Below, in pieces: positions 42,229-50,720 of a stretch of DNA of 64,000 nucleotides. A program made the translations under genes and the position numbers. The notes under the pieces are model-generated. The model had not been told where the DNA came from. It searched no databases and worked only from the letters and a program-made list of their open reading frames with translations. Numbering within the stretch: position 1 is the stretch's first letter; each line of letters starts with the position of its first letter. The stretch comes from a virus. The DNA is taken from the IMG/VR virus record IMGVR_UViG_3300037459_000226, positions 1-64,000 of that record, one strand, 5' to 3'.

Positions 42229-42519
42229 TCAGAGCCACCATTTTTTGAGTGATCTCCACAGTACGTCCCTGAATTCCGACTGGGTTATTGCGATGTCATC
42301 GCCGTTTTCCATCTTCCACCAGCGTCCGGCGATTCGAACCCGGTATCGGTTGCTCCCGTATCCCCAGTGTGCGTCCGGGCATGGCTCGCCTCGCGACGTG
42401 ACGAACCGCTTCTTTGGCCACAGACTGGCGTCGAACAGTTCTGTTTTGTACGACTTCCATCGACCTTTTGCCTTTCTTTTGAGCAAGAATACAAGGTGTG
42501 GTTCTCGTGATTCTGACAT
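42229..42519 (-). CDS. Basic hypothetical protein
   Basis: 96 residues with many Lys, Arg and Trp (KRKAKGRWKSY, GRWWKMENG). No motif recognised. A minus-strand frame of 19 codons at 42182-42240 follows but is probably just the ribosome-site region of the next gene. Confidence 0.6.
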   Translation of the reverse strand: MSESREPHLVFLLKRKAKGRWKSYKTELFDASLWPKKRFVTSRGEPCPDAHWGYGSNRYRVRIAGRWWKMENGDDIAITQSEFRDVLWRSLKKWWL

Positions 42520-42531
42520 GCGTAGTTGAAT

Positions 42532-42726
42532 TTAAGCCTGTAATGTTGGGCTCGCTTCTCTAAGTCGATCGACTCTCTCGGCTGGTCCGGTCCCGCTGCG
42601 GTCGAGAGGGCAAGCTGCTCTGACAGACTCCACTGCCGTGACAATAGCCGGATCAGCCCGCAGTTCGCCCACCGGCCGGCGCCAATCCCCAGCCTTACCC
42701 AGCCGTTCAGTCGCTATTGGCAGCAT
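42532..42726 (-). CDS. Possible small hypothetical protein
   Basis: 64 residues, ATG 42726 but no good ribosome site. Lies directly downstream of the inverted-repeat cassette at 42739-43034. Uncertain. Confidence 0.4.
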   Translation of the reverse strand: MLPIATERLGKAGDWRRPVGELRADPAIVTAVESVRAACPLDRSGTGPAERVDRLREASPTLQA

Positions 42727-42738
42727 GATTTTAGTACT

Positions 42739-42756
42739 GATATACTTGGCTCATCA
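42739..42756 (+). repeat. Left copy of paired element, cassette 1
   Basis: GATATACTTGGCTCATCA; inverted relative to 43017-43034 with 16 of 18 matches. Overlaps the stop codon of the enclosed gene. Confidence 0.75.
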
Positions 42757-43002
42757 GAGCGACTGGCGTGCTCTTTCAATCGCGAATCGGAGCAACCGCC
42801 ACTCCCGTTCGGTTAGCCCTCCCCCTGCGACGATGAAGCTATCCAGTTTGGCGTCGACGAGATCGAGGATGTTCATCGGTGGCTTGTTCCCGAGGATGAC
42901 TGTGAGGCGGTCGTAGACGGCTCTGAGGGCGCCATCAATGTCGTCGGCGACTTCTCGTGTTCCGAACTCCGGGTCGTAGGAGTCTGAGACTGGTCCGGGC
43001 AT
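42754..43002 (-). CDS. Hypothetical protein inside inverted-repeat cassette 1
   Basis: 82 residues, ATG 43002 with AGGAGG. Helical, with PPMNILDLVDAKLDSFI and LTEREWRLLRFAIERAR. Flanked by inverted copies of a shared element, as is the unrelated gene at 50410. Function unknown. Confidence 0.65.
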   Translation of the reverse strand: MPGPVSDSYDPEFGTREVADDIDGALRAVYDRLTVILGNKPPMNILDLVDAKLDSFIVAGGGLTEREWRLLRFAIERARQSL

Positions 43003-43016
43003 CACGCCCTCCTTTT

Positions 43017-43034
43017 TGATGAGTCAAGTATGTC
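43017..43034 (-). repeat. Right copy of paired element, cassette 1
   Basis: On the minus strand GACATACTTGACTCATCA. Upstream of the enclosed gene and extends with CCTTTGGCA as in cassette 2. Confidence 0.75.
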
Positions 43035-43090
43035 AATGCCAAAGGTTTTCTCTCCTTCAGGATTCGCATTGCAACTCCAAATCCGTTCGA

Positions 43091-44122
43091 TCATTTCGTC
43101 ACCCCAAATTCAGACCGTAAGGTTGCGATTGGCTCACGAAGCCCCATGCCGCTCAACTCCTCAGCGGGAAGCCTCCAGTCCGCCAGCGACATCAGGCACT
43201 CGGAGAACTCGCGGGCTGATTTGATAGACCTAAACTCCCTCGCTATCGGGATTGCCGTTTCGTACCCATCCTCAATCTTCCCAACCGCCCATCTTACGCC
43301 GCCTGTCGCGTCCACCGGATAGATCCTTAGACCATGCTGCTTGAACTCGGCTGCGGCGTCGAGGGCGTCACGCCTGACGCCTTCAGCGGCCACTACAGCG
43401 TCTCGGGACTCGTCGGTGGGCCAACCCTCGCCCGGAGGAACTTCAGGCCCGTAGGCGGCGAATCTCACCGAGACCAGATAGCCGGCGCCGACGTTCGGCC
43501 GCTTCGAGAATTCATCCAAGATCGCCCGGAATTGCCCGATCGTGAAGCCCCGCGAGTAGGCTGAACGCGCTAAGGTCTTGGAAGCGTTGATCTTGCGGAG
43601 CTTTGCTTCACTTTCCATCTCAGCCACCACCTCGTCCCGGTGCAGGTCTGGGGAATGGGTCTTTGTGGTGGTAGGTGGTGGGGAGGAAGAACTGTTCGGG
43701 TAAGGATGCGGGTCAATCTGATGCGCGCAGCCTTTCCGATCTGATGCGCGTAACGCCTCGCGCGTCGGCTGCGCGTCGGCTGCGCGTGGTTTGCCACGGC
43801 CCCCGGGAATTACCCAATATACGCCCGGCGCCTTCCGCCGTGAGTTGCTCCCAGACTCGTATTTCAGCAGCCCTGCCGACACGAGCAGCTTCCGGACTCG
43901 ACAGACCGTGGTCTTGGACATCCCGGTAGCTGAGACAAGCTGGGAAAGCCAGAACGTCGGGGCGGCTTCGTACCGCTTGGCGTCCTCCATCAGCACGACG
44001 GCAGCGAGCAGCGTCATGCCGTTCGGGCCGATCCGCCGGGCAGCCCCGGATGAGATCAGCCACCGCTGGAACGAGAGGGCGAAGAACTTAGGGCGAGAGG
44101 GGTATTGGGATGTGGCAATCAC
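43091..44122 (-). CDS. Replication-initiator-like winged-helix protein
   Basis: 343 residues, GTG 44122 with AAGGAG. The N-terminal 110 residues are a winged helix (FWLSQLVSATGMSKTTVCRVRKLL), then a Ser/Pro/Thr-rich linker and a helical C-terminal domain. This is the plan of phage replication initiators or DnaD/loader-like proteins. The same winged-helix module recurs at 46709. Origin location unknown. Confidence 0.6.
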   Translation of the reverse strand: MIATSQYPSRPKFFALSFQRWLISSGAARRIGPNGMTLLAAVVLMEDAKRYEAAPTFWLSQLVSATGMSKTTVCRVRKLLVSAGLLKYESGSNSRRKAPGVYWVIPGGRGKPRAADAQPTREALRASDRKGCAHQIDPHPYPNSSSSPPPTTTKTHSPDLHRDEVVAEMESEAKLRKINASKTLARSAYSRGFTIGQFRAILDEFSKRPNVGAGYLVSVRFAAYGPEVPPGEGWPTDESRDAVVAAEGVRRDALDAAAEFKQHGLRIYPVDATGGVRWAVGKIEDGYETAIPIAREFRSIKSAREFSECLMSLADWRLPAEELSGMGLREPIATLRSEFGVTK

Positions 44123-44306
44123 AGCGCTCTCCTTGCGCAAAGAAAACCCCAATTCGCGACCGGGTCTTTACGCCACGGAGACAGCGCTCCCAGTTTTTCA
44201 CCGGGCCGACCGCGAATTGAGGTTCTCTGATTATACGGGGCATCATGTCCCGTTCTCCGTTTACAAAGACACGCCGAGCCTACCGGGATCTCAGGAATTG
44301 TCAACG
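44123..44306 (-). promoter_or_regulatory. Upstream region of the initiator-like gene
   Basis: 184 bases. On the minus strand a perfect TATAAT lies at 44230-44235, 108 bases from the start codon, without a consensus -35 at 17 bases. A copy of the TTGACAAyyCCTGAG repeat sits at its far end. Confidence 0.45.
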
Positions 44307-45485
44307 TCAGTCCAAGGCGTCGGTTGCAAACTCCCACACGCCATCCGGGTAGAATGCGTGCGCCCCCTCGTTTACCGACAGGATGCAGTCAGCCCTGTTG
44401 TGGTAGACGGCCCGCGTGATCGCGAACCCCTCCCGAATGGAATCAACCGGCGCGACATCCCTGTCGCCCACGATCACCATCAGTGAACGCGGCGCAATCA
44501 AGGCCGCGATGTCAGGAAGATCGAAGTGCTCCCGCAAGCCGTGCGGCAAACAGGCCGGGCACGAGTGGTAGTTGTGGTCGAGACAGGAGTCCGCCATTGG
44601 TGCGAAGAATCCCGACGTGATGACGCACCTGATCCGCTCGTCACACGCGCCCGCATAGAGTGCGACCGCACCTCCGAGAGACTGGCCGACGATTCCGATG
44701 CGGCTGCCGTCGAAATCCGGCATGGTGTCCAGCCAACTCACAACCGAGGACACGTCGTTCACCCACTGCCCGGCAAGCGGCTTCCCGACCGCCTCCCACT
44801 GGGCTGCCGTCTTGGTGCAGTCGAAGCTCATGCCAGAGGCGGCGCCCTTCCCCGCGATGCGCAGAGAACCCTGCCCCCGCATCTCGATAACCGCTACCGC
44901 GAATCCAGCGCGGAGTGCCTGAAGGCCGTAGTCGCGGTTCCCCTCTGCCCGAACCCCCAACGCGATCGGCTTGACTCGCCCAGGACCGTGTCCGGGAATG
45001 CAGATCATCACGGGCCAGCCGTCAGCAGGCTGCGTTCCGCCGGGGCTGCCGACGAACACAGGGACTCGGACCCCGTCCGGCATGCGGAACACGTAGTCTT
45101 GAAACCGGAATCCGTGGTGGTGGAACTCCGCGAAAATCTGGACGTCCGACGGGGCCGCTGGCTCGTCAACCCCCAGGATCTCGACCAGCTTTTCACGACC
45201 GTGCGTACTCCCGCGAAAGAGCGGCGGCCGCTCAGAGAGTTCGCGCAGACGATCCCGAAGGCTCTCCCCGCCATTCGCCTGAGACCTGTAGTTAGCGTAG
45301 CGAGACGCCCGGTGGGGAATACGATCCAAGAGACGCGACATTAGGCGATCATTCTCGCGATCATTCTCTTCATCGCTTAAAACAATTGTCTCGTTGCTGG
45401 TGCCGCGGCCGGTAGCCCACAGGAACGCGACATCCGACACGCAGCCGATCACGATCCCCGCAATCAACGCATAAAGAATCTTCAT
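44307..45485 (-). CDS. Membrane-anchored acetyl-esterase-like alpha/beta hydrolase
   Basis: 392 residues. An N-terminal hydrophobic segment (LIAGIVIGCVSDVAFLW) anchors or exports it. The hydrolase domain has GQSLGG with Ser269, Asp343 in GDRD and His376 in GAHAFYP: a complete triad of the acetyl-xylan-esterase/dienelactone-hydrolase type. Such enzymes abound in planctomycete genomes, so it may be host-derived cargo. It sits alone between two copies of the junction repeat. Confidence 0.75.
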   Translation of the reverse strand: MKILYALIAGIVIGCVSDVAFLWATGRGTSNETIVLSDEENDRENDRLMSRLLDRIPHRASRYANYRSQANGGESLRDRLRELSERPPLFRGSTHGREKLVEILGVDEPAAPSDVQIFAEFHHHGFRFQDYVFRMPDGVRVPVFVGSPGGTQPADGWPVMICIPGHGPGRVKPIALGVRAEGNRDYGLQALRAGFAVAVIEMRGQGSLRIAGKGAASGMSFDCTKTAAQWEAVGKPLAGQWVNDVSSVVSWLDTMPDFDGSRIGIVGQSLGGAVALYAGACDERIRCVITSGFFAPMADSCLDHNYHSCPACLPHGLREHFDLPDIAALIAPRSLMVIVGDRDVAPVDSIREGFAITRAVYHNRADCILSVNEGAHAFYPDGVWEFATDALD

Positions 45486-45521
45486 CGCACGCTCCCTACC
45501 GGGACTCAGGGGTTGTCAACG

Positions 45522-46157
45522 TCAGACGAAATCCTTGAGTTTCAGCTTCGTGATTATTCTGTGACCGCCTCTGTCGAACAGCCCTTCTGTGGGGCGCGCT
45601 ACCAACCCTTCCGCGGGGAAGTCACCCCAGGCGGACGTGAACCCTTCTTGGACGATCCGCACCATGTCCTTCAGGGTTCCTGTTCCCACCAAAGGCACGC
45701 ATTCAAGACCGAGTGTTTCGGCCACCTGTTCGACATCCGCTCTCCGGAGCCACCAGTCCCCCACCTTGACGTCGAAGAGAACAAAATCTTGGTTGGCACG
45801 GTAGTTCCCGCCACTCTGGATGCCAGCGCCGTAGCCCTCCCCGTAAAGGCACGCGCCGTCTGGGAATTGCTCTTGCAGGGTGTCATCAAAGAAGACCTCG
45901 CACAGCCGCGACAGCAGCTTAGGGGGCAATTGGGCGTTGTCGGACTTCCCCCTGAACTCCACGCGGCAGATCGCGTCAGTGATGACCCGGATGTTGGTCC
46001 CGTCCACCTTCTCGGTGAATTCCCATTCACAGTCCTGCAAGAACTCAAAAGCAGGAAGCGAGTATTCGCCGAGCAAAAGGGTCTTGTGACGGTTGTCCGG
46101 GTCCCTCTTGAACACGGTCTGGATCTTGTGGTACGGCTCGCCGCTGCATTCAGCCAT
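45522..46157 (-). CDS. RNA ligase (T4 Rnl2-like)
   Basis: 211 residues, ATG 46157 with GGAG. The nucleotidyltransferase motifs are all visible: EKVDGTN with Lys50, GEGYGAG, EGLVARP, and TKLKLKDF. It joins RNA ends and may repair host-cleaved tRNA. Preceded by a junction repeat. Confidence 0.85.
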   Translation of the reverse strand: MAECSGEPYHKIQTVFKRDPDNRHKTLLLGEYSLPAFEFLQDCEWEFTEKVDGTNIRVITDAICRVEFRGKSDNAQLPPKLLSRLCEVFFDDTLQEQFPDGACLYGEGYGAGIQSGGNYRANQDFVLFDVKVGDWWLRRADVEQVAETLGLECVPLVGTGTLKDMVRIVQEGFTSAWGDFPAEGLVARPTEGLFDRGGHRIITKLKLKDFV

Positions 46158-46195
46158 GTCGGTTCTCCATTCGCCTACTCGATGCTCAGGAATTG

Positions 46196-46408
46196 TCAAG
46201 ACTCATCTTTCCAAGGACACGTGAGCCAGACCAGCACCGAGAACATCAGGAACTTCGACTGGTAGTACCCGATCTCTCCGCGAGCAATCTTCCTTTCAAC
46301 ACTGCCGGCGTCAAATCCTTTCAGTTCGGTGTGACCGCCAATCGAAAGCACGCCGTACATGAAGGCAAAAAAGCACGCTACCCCAAACAGAAATTTTCTC
46401 ATGAACAT
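46196..46408 (-). CDS. Small membrane protein
   Basis: 70 residues; hydrophobic N-terminus (FLFGVACFFAFMYGVLSIG) and a second hydrophobic stretch near the end. GGAG before ATG 46408. Overlaps the previous gene by 10 bases. Confidence 0.6.
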   Translation of the reverse strand: MFMRKFLFGVACFFAFMYGVLSIGGHTELKGFDAGSVERKIARGEIGYYQSKFLMFSVLVWLTCPWKDES

Positions 46409-46662
46409 CCCACATCTCCTCTCACCGGACTCTGGACCAATCCGGGTGAACTTGCCGCAATGATGTCAAGACCAGCAGAAGTGCTTTCCAAGAGCGACTC
46501 CCATACAACGCGAACATTCGGCGGCTGCGTCAGATCGGCGAGTCGCGCGGTAGCGACAAGTCTCGCGGCAGAGAGCGCGGCTGCCTGATCGTAGTTACGG
46601 CTATCCGTGACCATACCTTCTTCATGGATCACCGGAGTTGACGGCTGCTGTGTCGCACCCAT
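46399..46662 (-). CDS. Hypothetical protein
   Basis: 87 residues, AGGAG before ATG 46662. Helical core (QAAALSAARLVATARLADL). Unassigned. Confidence 0.6.
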   Translation of the reverse strand: MGATQQPSTPVIHEEGMVTDSRNYDQAAALSAARLVATARLADLTQPPNVRVVWESLLESTSAGLDIIAASSPGLVQSPVRGDVGCS

Positions 46663-46708
46663 TATTGATCTCCTCTAGTTCGCGGATCGTGTGTCGGGTA
46701 GGTGGCGA

Positions 46709-47248
46709 TCATGCGGTGACGTCTTCCACGCGAGCGTTCCACTGATCGGCGAGATCACAGATCGCCCCTGGAATTTGAACAATGACCCTTGTTCCGATAA
46801 TGCACTCAGGATTAGGGCCGTCGTGGTGAAGCCCCCAGTTGTCGAACACGACATTACTGCCGCAGAATGGGCAGGGGAGAAGCTCGGAGGGTGACTCAGC
46901 GTGAGACGCAGACTTGATCCCCGTGACCCCCATCTTGACCCAGTAGCAGCACAAGGCAGGATGGTCGGCGATGTCCATGCAGTCAAGTAAGTTATCTTTC
47001 ACCAAGCGATCGACCAACCGACAAAGCGCTTCCACGCCAATGCCGCCACACGACCTCGCCAAATGCGAGTCGAACATCGTGGGAGCCTTGCCCAGCCTGT
47101 CTTCCATGTGGGCGACCGTGACGAGCAGCGCGATGCCGTCCGGGCCAAGCAGGATGCGCCGATCGGATTCGAGCGACAGCAGCCAGCGGACGTATTCAGC
47201 GAGAAAGTCGTCGGGACGGTCAAGGGGAGTCGCAGAAGTGTCGGGCAT
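46709..47248 (-). CDS. Winged-helix plus Lar-like zinc protein
   Basis: 179 residues, GGAGG before ATG 47248. Residues 10-115 align with the winged helix of the initiator-like gene at 43091 (GPDGIALLVTVAHMED vs GPNGMTLLAAVVLMED). The C-terminus LLPCPFCGSNV...WNARV is a Lar-type restriction-alleviation ribbon, common in phages. A duplication-plus-fusion product. Confidence 0.7.
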   Translation of the reverse strand: MPDTSATPLDRPDDFLAEYVRWLLSLESDRRILLGPDGIALLVTVAHMEDRLGKAPTMFDSHLARSCGGIGVEALCRLVDRLVKDNLLDCMDIADHPALCCYWVKMGVTGIKSASHAESPSELLPCPFCGSNVVFDNWGLHHDGPNPECIIGTRVIVQIPGAICDLADQWNARVEDVTA

Positions 47249-47382
47249 TACATTTCCTCCAAACAGTCGTCACAAGTTCTGGGGTGGCCCGGAGGCTCTG
47301 CCCCTTCAAGCACGTCGTCGAAGAAGACGCCGCACAACTGGCACGTGATGCCTTCGTAGATGTCGTCTGCGATTTCGCCCAT
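47248..47382 (-). CDS. Small zinc protein
   Basis: 44 residues, ATG 47382 with GGGAG. MGEIADDIYEG then CQLCGVFF...CDDC, a phage-typical short zinc protein. Stop overlaps the next start. Confidence 0.7.
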   Translation of the reverse strand: MGEIADDIYEGITCQLCGVFFDDVLEGAEPPGHPRTCDDCLEEM

Positions 47383-47396
47383 CAGTTTCTCCCGCC

Positions 47397-48506
47397 TCAC
47401 TCTGCTTTTGGAAACAGGCCGTCTTTTGAATCAGGAGGCTCGGCAGGCCCCGCCCGCAAGTCGGTAATCTGTTTGAACAGCTCGTTCGCCTGGTCAGCGG
47501 TGATGTCGCCGCTTTCGACGCCGTCTGGAATCATCTCCTTCTCGTAGCGCTCGACTGTCTCCGGCGTTTGCCATTCCGTGAGCATCCGACTGAGGAACTC
47601 GAAGACTGGCTCGTCGTCGGGATCGGGCGCTCTCGCCGTTTTCGTCTGGGGCGCGTCCGCATACACCGGAGGCCCGCCAGCTTCAGTGTCGGTTCCGGGG
47701 TCCATAGGAGCGTTATTGGGCTGCTGATACTTTTTGATTGCCGCCTCCTGGGCAAGACGCTGTGACTTTGTACCACGGGAGTAGGCAAGCGGGTCTTCCT
47801 TCTGTGCCCGCTCGGTGGCCTCCAGTACGGCCTCCATCTGGACGAACTCATCCGGGGTCAGCGCACTGATGCTGGTGTAGAATCGGGCGGCGTGTCGGTA
47901 CGACGTGATCAGAAGCATGTGGTTTGGGAGTCCACCCGCCCCCGTCTTCCACTTCATCTGCCCACTGTTCCAATCCGACATATACGCCTTGAACGCTGAC
48001 GGGTGCGTGCGATGCTTATTGAAGATCGTGCACGTGATCGCGACAAGGCGCTCTTTTTCGTCTCGGTGTTCCTCGAATGTGTGACCGTCGTATCCTGGAA
48101 CCCGCTGACAGCACTTGATCCAGCCGTCCACACCAATGATTACGAACACCCGCCCGTCGTTCCCGCGGACGAGGTAGATTTCCTTGGTTACGGGGTCGAG
48201 GTTGTAGTTGGCAATCAGGACCATGCCGGCGAAGACTTCGGCGTTGGTGAATAGCGGGGCGTCAATCCTCCGAGGCTGGCCCTGTCCAGGAAAGTTCGGG
48301 TTGTCGATCTGACCCGGCTTGAAAATGCTCCGCCGCATGAACTCCACAACACTGTCCGGGCTGATCCCGTACTTATCGCCGCAACGCTTCTTAATCTCCG
48401 GAACATCCTCCGTCTGCTGGATGACCTGATCGAGTAGACCCGACTGCTCCTGCTGTTGTGGTTGGGCCGGAGCGGACTGCGACTGCTTTTGGGTTGCTGA
48501 TGGCAT
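47397..48506 (-). CDS. recT: RecT-family single-strand annealing protein
   Basis: 369 residues, AGGAG before ATG 48506. After a Gln-rich head, GMVLIANYNLDPVTKEIYLV, VIIGVDGWIKC and the later ITSYRHAARFY define RecT/Bet. The C-terminal third is Pro-rich and disordered. Works with the YqaJ exonuclease two genes upstream. Confidence 0.9.
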   Translation of the reverse strand: MPSATQKQSQSAPAQPQQQEQSGLLDQVIQQTEDVPEIKKRCGDKYGISPDSVVEFMRRSIFKPGQIDNPNFPGQGQPRRIDAPLFTNAEVFAGMVLIANYNLDPVTKEIYLVRGNDGRVFVIIGVDGWIKCCQRVPGYDGHTFEEHRDEKERLVAITCTIFNKHRTHPSAFKAYMSDWNSGQMKWKTGAGGLPNHMLLITSYRHAARFYTSISALTPDEFVQMEAVLEATERAQKEDPLAYSRGTKSQRLAQEAAIKKYQQPNNAPMDPGTDTEAGGPPVYADAPQTKTARAPDPDDEPVFEFLSRMLTEWQTPETVERYEKEMIPDGVESGDITADQANELFKQITDLRAGPAEPPDSKDGLFPKAE

Positions 48507-48546
48507 CTGCGTTTCTCCTGTTGTGATTGAAAAAGGGGCCTGCATC

Positions 48547-48972
48547 TCAGCCCTGCGCCCGCCTCAATTGGGACATCAGGTTCGCTCCCATCTGCTGTCT
48601 ATCTAACTCCGGTATTGTGTCGATTGCGGCGTCGCCAACCGTCACCAAGCCCTCGCACGCGACAACCGTTGCTACGCACTCAGCGGATTCGTTGTGGTCG
48701 CCGACGTGCACCCGCACCGACAAGCTCGGACACATCCCCAAGATATCGAGCAGCACTTCGCGGACAGATTCTGCGTCGTAATTTCGCTCTGCCAGATTGC
48801 CGACCGCGCTGATTTGTTCTCCCGCCCAGTCCGGCAGACCACAGACTCCGGCCGTATACACGAGACAGTGGAAGTTCTCGTAATCATCTCCGGGGTCCAG
48901 CATCTCACGCAGCTTCGGGACATCGTGAGCACCGCAGGTTCCCTCGATTTTGACTCGTCTCCAATCGCCCAT
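48547..48972 (-). CDS. Conserved phage protein of the recombination block
   Basis: 141 residues. WRRVKIEGTCGAHDVPKL, CGLPDWAGEQISAVGNLAERNY and LSVRVHVGDHNES reproduce a phage family I have seen beside recombination genes; function unknown. Confidence 0.65.
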   Translation of the reverse strand: MGDWRRVKIEGTCGAHDVPKLREMLDPGDDYENFHCLVYTAGVCGLPDWAGEQISAVGNLAERNYDAESVREVLLDILGMCPSLSVRVHVGDHNESAECVATVVACEGLVTVGDAAIDTIPELDRQQMGANLMSQLRRAQG

Positions 48973-49218
48973 GTCACACCCTTTCTATTTCACTTGGTTT
49001 CACAGTTCGTTTGAAAAGGCCAGAACGCGGTTTTCGGCGCCCTCCTCTGGCCGCATGGAAGGAGTAAGTATTCCTGGGGAGGGGTATGCGTTATTGCCGT
49101 GGCACTCACGCCTCACCACTTCCCTCGGCTACCGGCGCCAAACAGAATCGACTGCTGTCAGACACTTTCGCCCTTAACCGCCGGGAACAGCGGAGTTCAA
49201 AGTCTCCTATAACTGTGA
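48973..49218 (-). other. Spacer between recombination genes
   Basis: 246 bases without a gene, containing the minus-strand terminator at 49014-49052. Rest unassigned. Confidence 0.45.
49014..49052 (-). terminator. Rho-independent terminator
   Basis: Minus-strand GGCCAGA (49046-49052), a loop of about 21 bases, TCTGGCC (49018-49024) and a T-run. The loop can pair further internally (GCGCC with GCG). Would separate exonuclease from RecT transcription, or reduce it. Confidence 0.65.
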
Positions 49219-50166
49219 TCACTTGCCCTTGATCTCCCGCATGTCGACGTAGCTCGACGGCTTCACGGTGTACTCTTTCTTGTGGATCTCTTTGCGGCGC
49301 ACGATCCGACCATCCGGCAACTCGACTCCGAAGTTGTCGCCGATTTCTTCCTTGCACTTAGCTCGCGTGATGGCTCGCTCGGCCTTGAATCTTTTCTCTT
49401 CCTCGTACTGAGTCTTCTGCCATTCCCACATCGCGACGAACTCTTCACTCGCCGGAACGATCAGCCCGCTGTCTACATTGTCGTAGATGCGGTTCGTAAG
49501 TTCGACAGCCGAGCGGTGCTCGTAGTTGACCTCCGGAGGGTCGTTGTGCTCCACCCGCTCGATCATCTCTTTCGCCGACGCAATCAGGATGTCGTGGATG
49601 CCGGCGTCCGCCTCGACGTGAAACCGCTTCAGCTTCCGGCCGTCGATCAACACGGCCACGATCGCGACCTCCATGTTCATCACGAGCAACTGTTGCTGCG
49701 CCTGAACGAGCCAGTCGGTGGGACACTCGTCCGTCTCTTCGTCCCCCATCTGGCCAGACTCCATCAGGATCTTCACGTAGAACCCGCACGACGTCTTGAG
49801 TTCGCACGGACAGACCTGCATGACCCGCTCGGAGTAGACCAGCGCGTCGGGAGTTGCTGAGACGTAGGGGTGATCGGCCATGCGGTACATGCCGACCGGA
49901 TAACGCGGATCTCTGGCCGGCTCATACTTCAGCACGCGGTCCAGAACGACAGGCTCCAACAGCTTCCCCAACTCGACAGCGTCGTTGTCTGTGAAGTCTT
50001 CGGACTTGCCGCACTTCGACCAATACACGTCGGCCGGCTGACGGTAGCTGTCCTTCATGCCGGCGGCCGCCGCGGCCTCACTCGCGCCGACGCTCAGCAA
50101 TCGGGCGTCGTCCCACTCGGGAGTATTTTCGTCGGCTACGAAGATTGGTTCAGGCGGCGTCTTCAT
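49219..50166 (-). CDS. yqaJ: YqaJ-like recombination exonuclease
   Basis: 315 residues from ATG 50166. LSVGASEAAAAAGM, ELGKLLEPVV, SATPDALV and CELKTSCG give the PD-(D/E)xK core of YqaJ/lambda-exo-like nucleases; VQAQQQLLVM is the following helix. Resects ends for RecT. Confidence 0.88.
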   Translation of the reverse strand: MKTPPEPIFVADENTPEWDDARLLSVGASEAAAAAGMKDSYRQPADVYWSKCGKSEDFTDNDAVELGKLLEPVVLDRVLKYEPARDPRYPVGMYRMADHPYVSATPDALVYSERVMQVCPCELKTSCGFYVKILMESGQMGDEETDECPTDWLVQAQQQLLVMNMEVAIVAVLIDGRKLKRFHVEADAGIHDILIASAKEMIERVEHNDPPEVNYEHRSAVELTNRIYDNVDSGLIVPASEEFVAMWEWQKTQYEEEKRFKAERAITRAKCKEEIGDNFGVELPDGRIVRRKEIHKKEYTVKPSSYVDMREIKGK

Positions 50167-50347
50167 TGACCTGTCCTTTCTTGATCTGCTTTGCACGACC
50201 GTGAAGCACATCGTGTTCGGCTCCGCACCGGCAATGATGCACCAGGACGGTGTCCCAGTTCTTGCGGGTGTAGTTGGAGAACACGTTCTCCCTCCCGCAC
50301 GTCTTGCACGTGTAGCCCGTCGGCGGCGGTTTCTTGTTACGACCCAT
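50150..50347 (-). CDS. Small zinc-ribbon protein
   Basis: 65 residues. YTCKTCGRENVFSNY and HHCRCGAEHD make a ribbon. Overlaps the exonuclease start by 17 bases. Unknown. Confidence 0.65.
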   Translation of the reverse strand: MGRNKKPPPTGYTCKTCGRENVFSNYTRKNWDTVLVHHCRCGAEHDVLHGRAKQIKKGQVNEDAA

Positions 50348-50388
50348 TCAAAAGCTCCCAGAGATGTCCGCCATGCCGATCAACCTTT

Positions 50389-50409
50389 GGCAACGATATA
50401 CTTGACTCA
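50389..50409 (+). repeat. Left copy of paired element, cassette 2
   Basis: GGCAACGATATACTTGACTCA; inverted match to 50721-50741 at 19 of 21 positions, same element as at 42739 and 43017. Confidence 0.75.
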
Positions 50410-50706
50410 TCACTCTCCGGCCTCTTCGTCGATTACAAACCACTCTGCGCCGCCGGCACAACCAGTCGGCCGGATCAGCCCTCGCCGCAGCAGCATCCAG
50501 ACCACGAAATCAGATGGATCGTTGTTTTTAAGGTCTCCCCATCCGAAGTAGTTCAAGATCCCCAGCGACTTCCCGGACTCGTCATAGGCGTCAGTCCGCA
50601 GGATCATCAGCTTCTCGCCGGCAGCAATACGGCTAAGGATCGTTCGATCCTCACGATCCAGACGCCTCGTTTTTGTGCGGTCGAAAAACGGGTTTCTACC
50701 TCTCAC
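50410..50706 (-). CDS. Hypothetical protein inside inverted-repeat cassette 2
   Basis: 98 residues, GTG 50706 with GGAGG. Basic N-terminus, then IAAGEKLMILRTDAYDESG and FVVWMLLRRGLIRP. Unrelated to the protein in cassette 1. Unknown. Confidence 0.6.
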   Translation of the reverse strand: MRGRNPFFDRTKTRRLDREDRTILSRIAAGEKLMILRTDAYDESGKSLGILNYFGWGDLKNNDPSDFVVWMLLRRGLIRPTGCAGGAEWFVIDEEAGE

Positions 50707-50720
50707 TGTCGCCCCCTCCG

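Larger units (their letters stand above)
44290..46200 (-). repeat. Three copies of TTGACAAyyCCTGAG junction repeat
   Basis: At 44290-44309, 45505-45524 and 46185-46200, each directly after a stop codon and before the next gene on the minus strand. The similarity continues to a GTAGG about 16 bases on. TTGACA could be a -35, but no -10 follows. Confidence 0.65.

Noticed and set aside
41462-42240. Recurring short peptide ending in AVEEI or AVEEM before small genes
   Set aside because: It is the GTTGAGGAG or GTGGAGGAG ribosome-site sequence read as codons, not a conserved peptide.
42182-42240. A 19-codon minus-strand gene
   Set aside because: Overlaps the preceding stop and the ribosome site of the next gene; too short to support.
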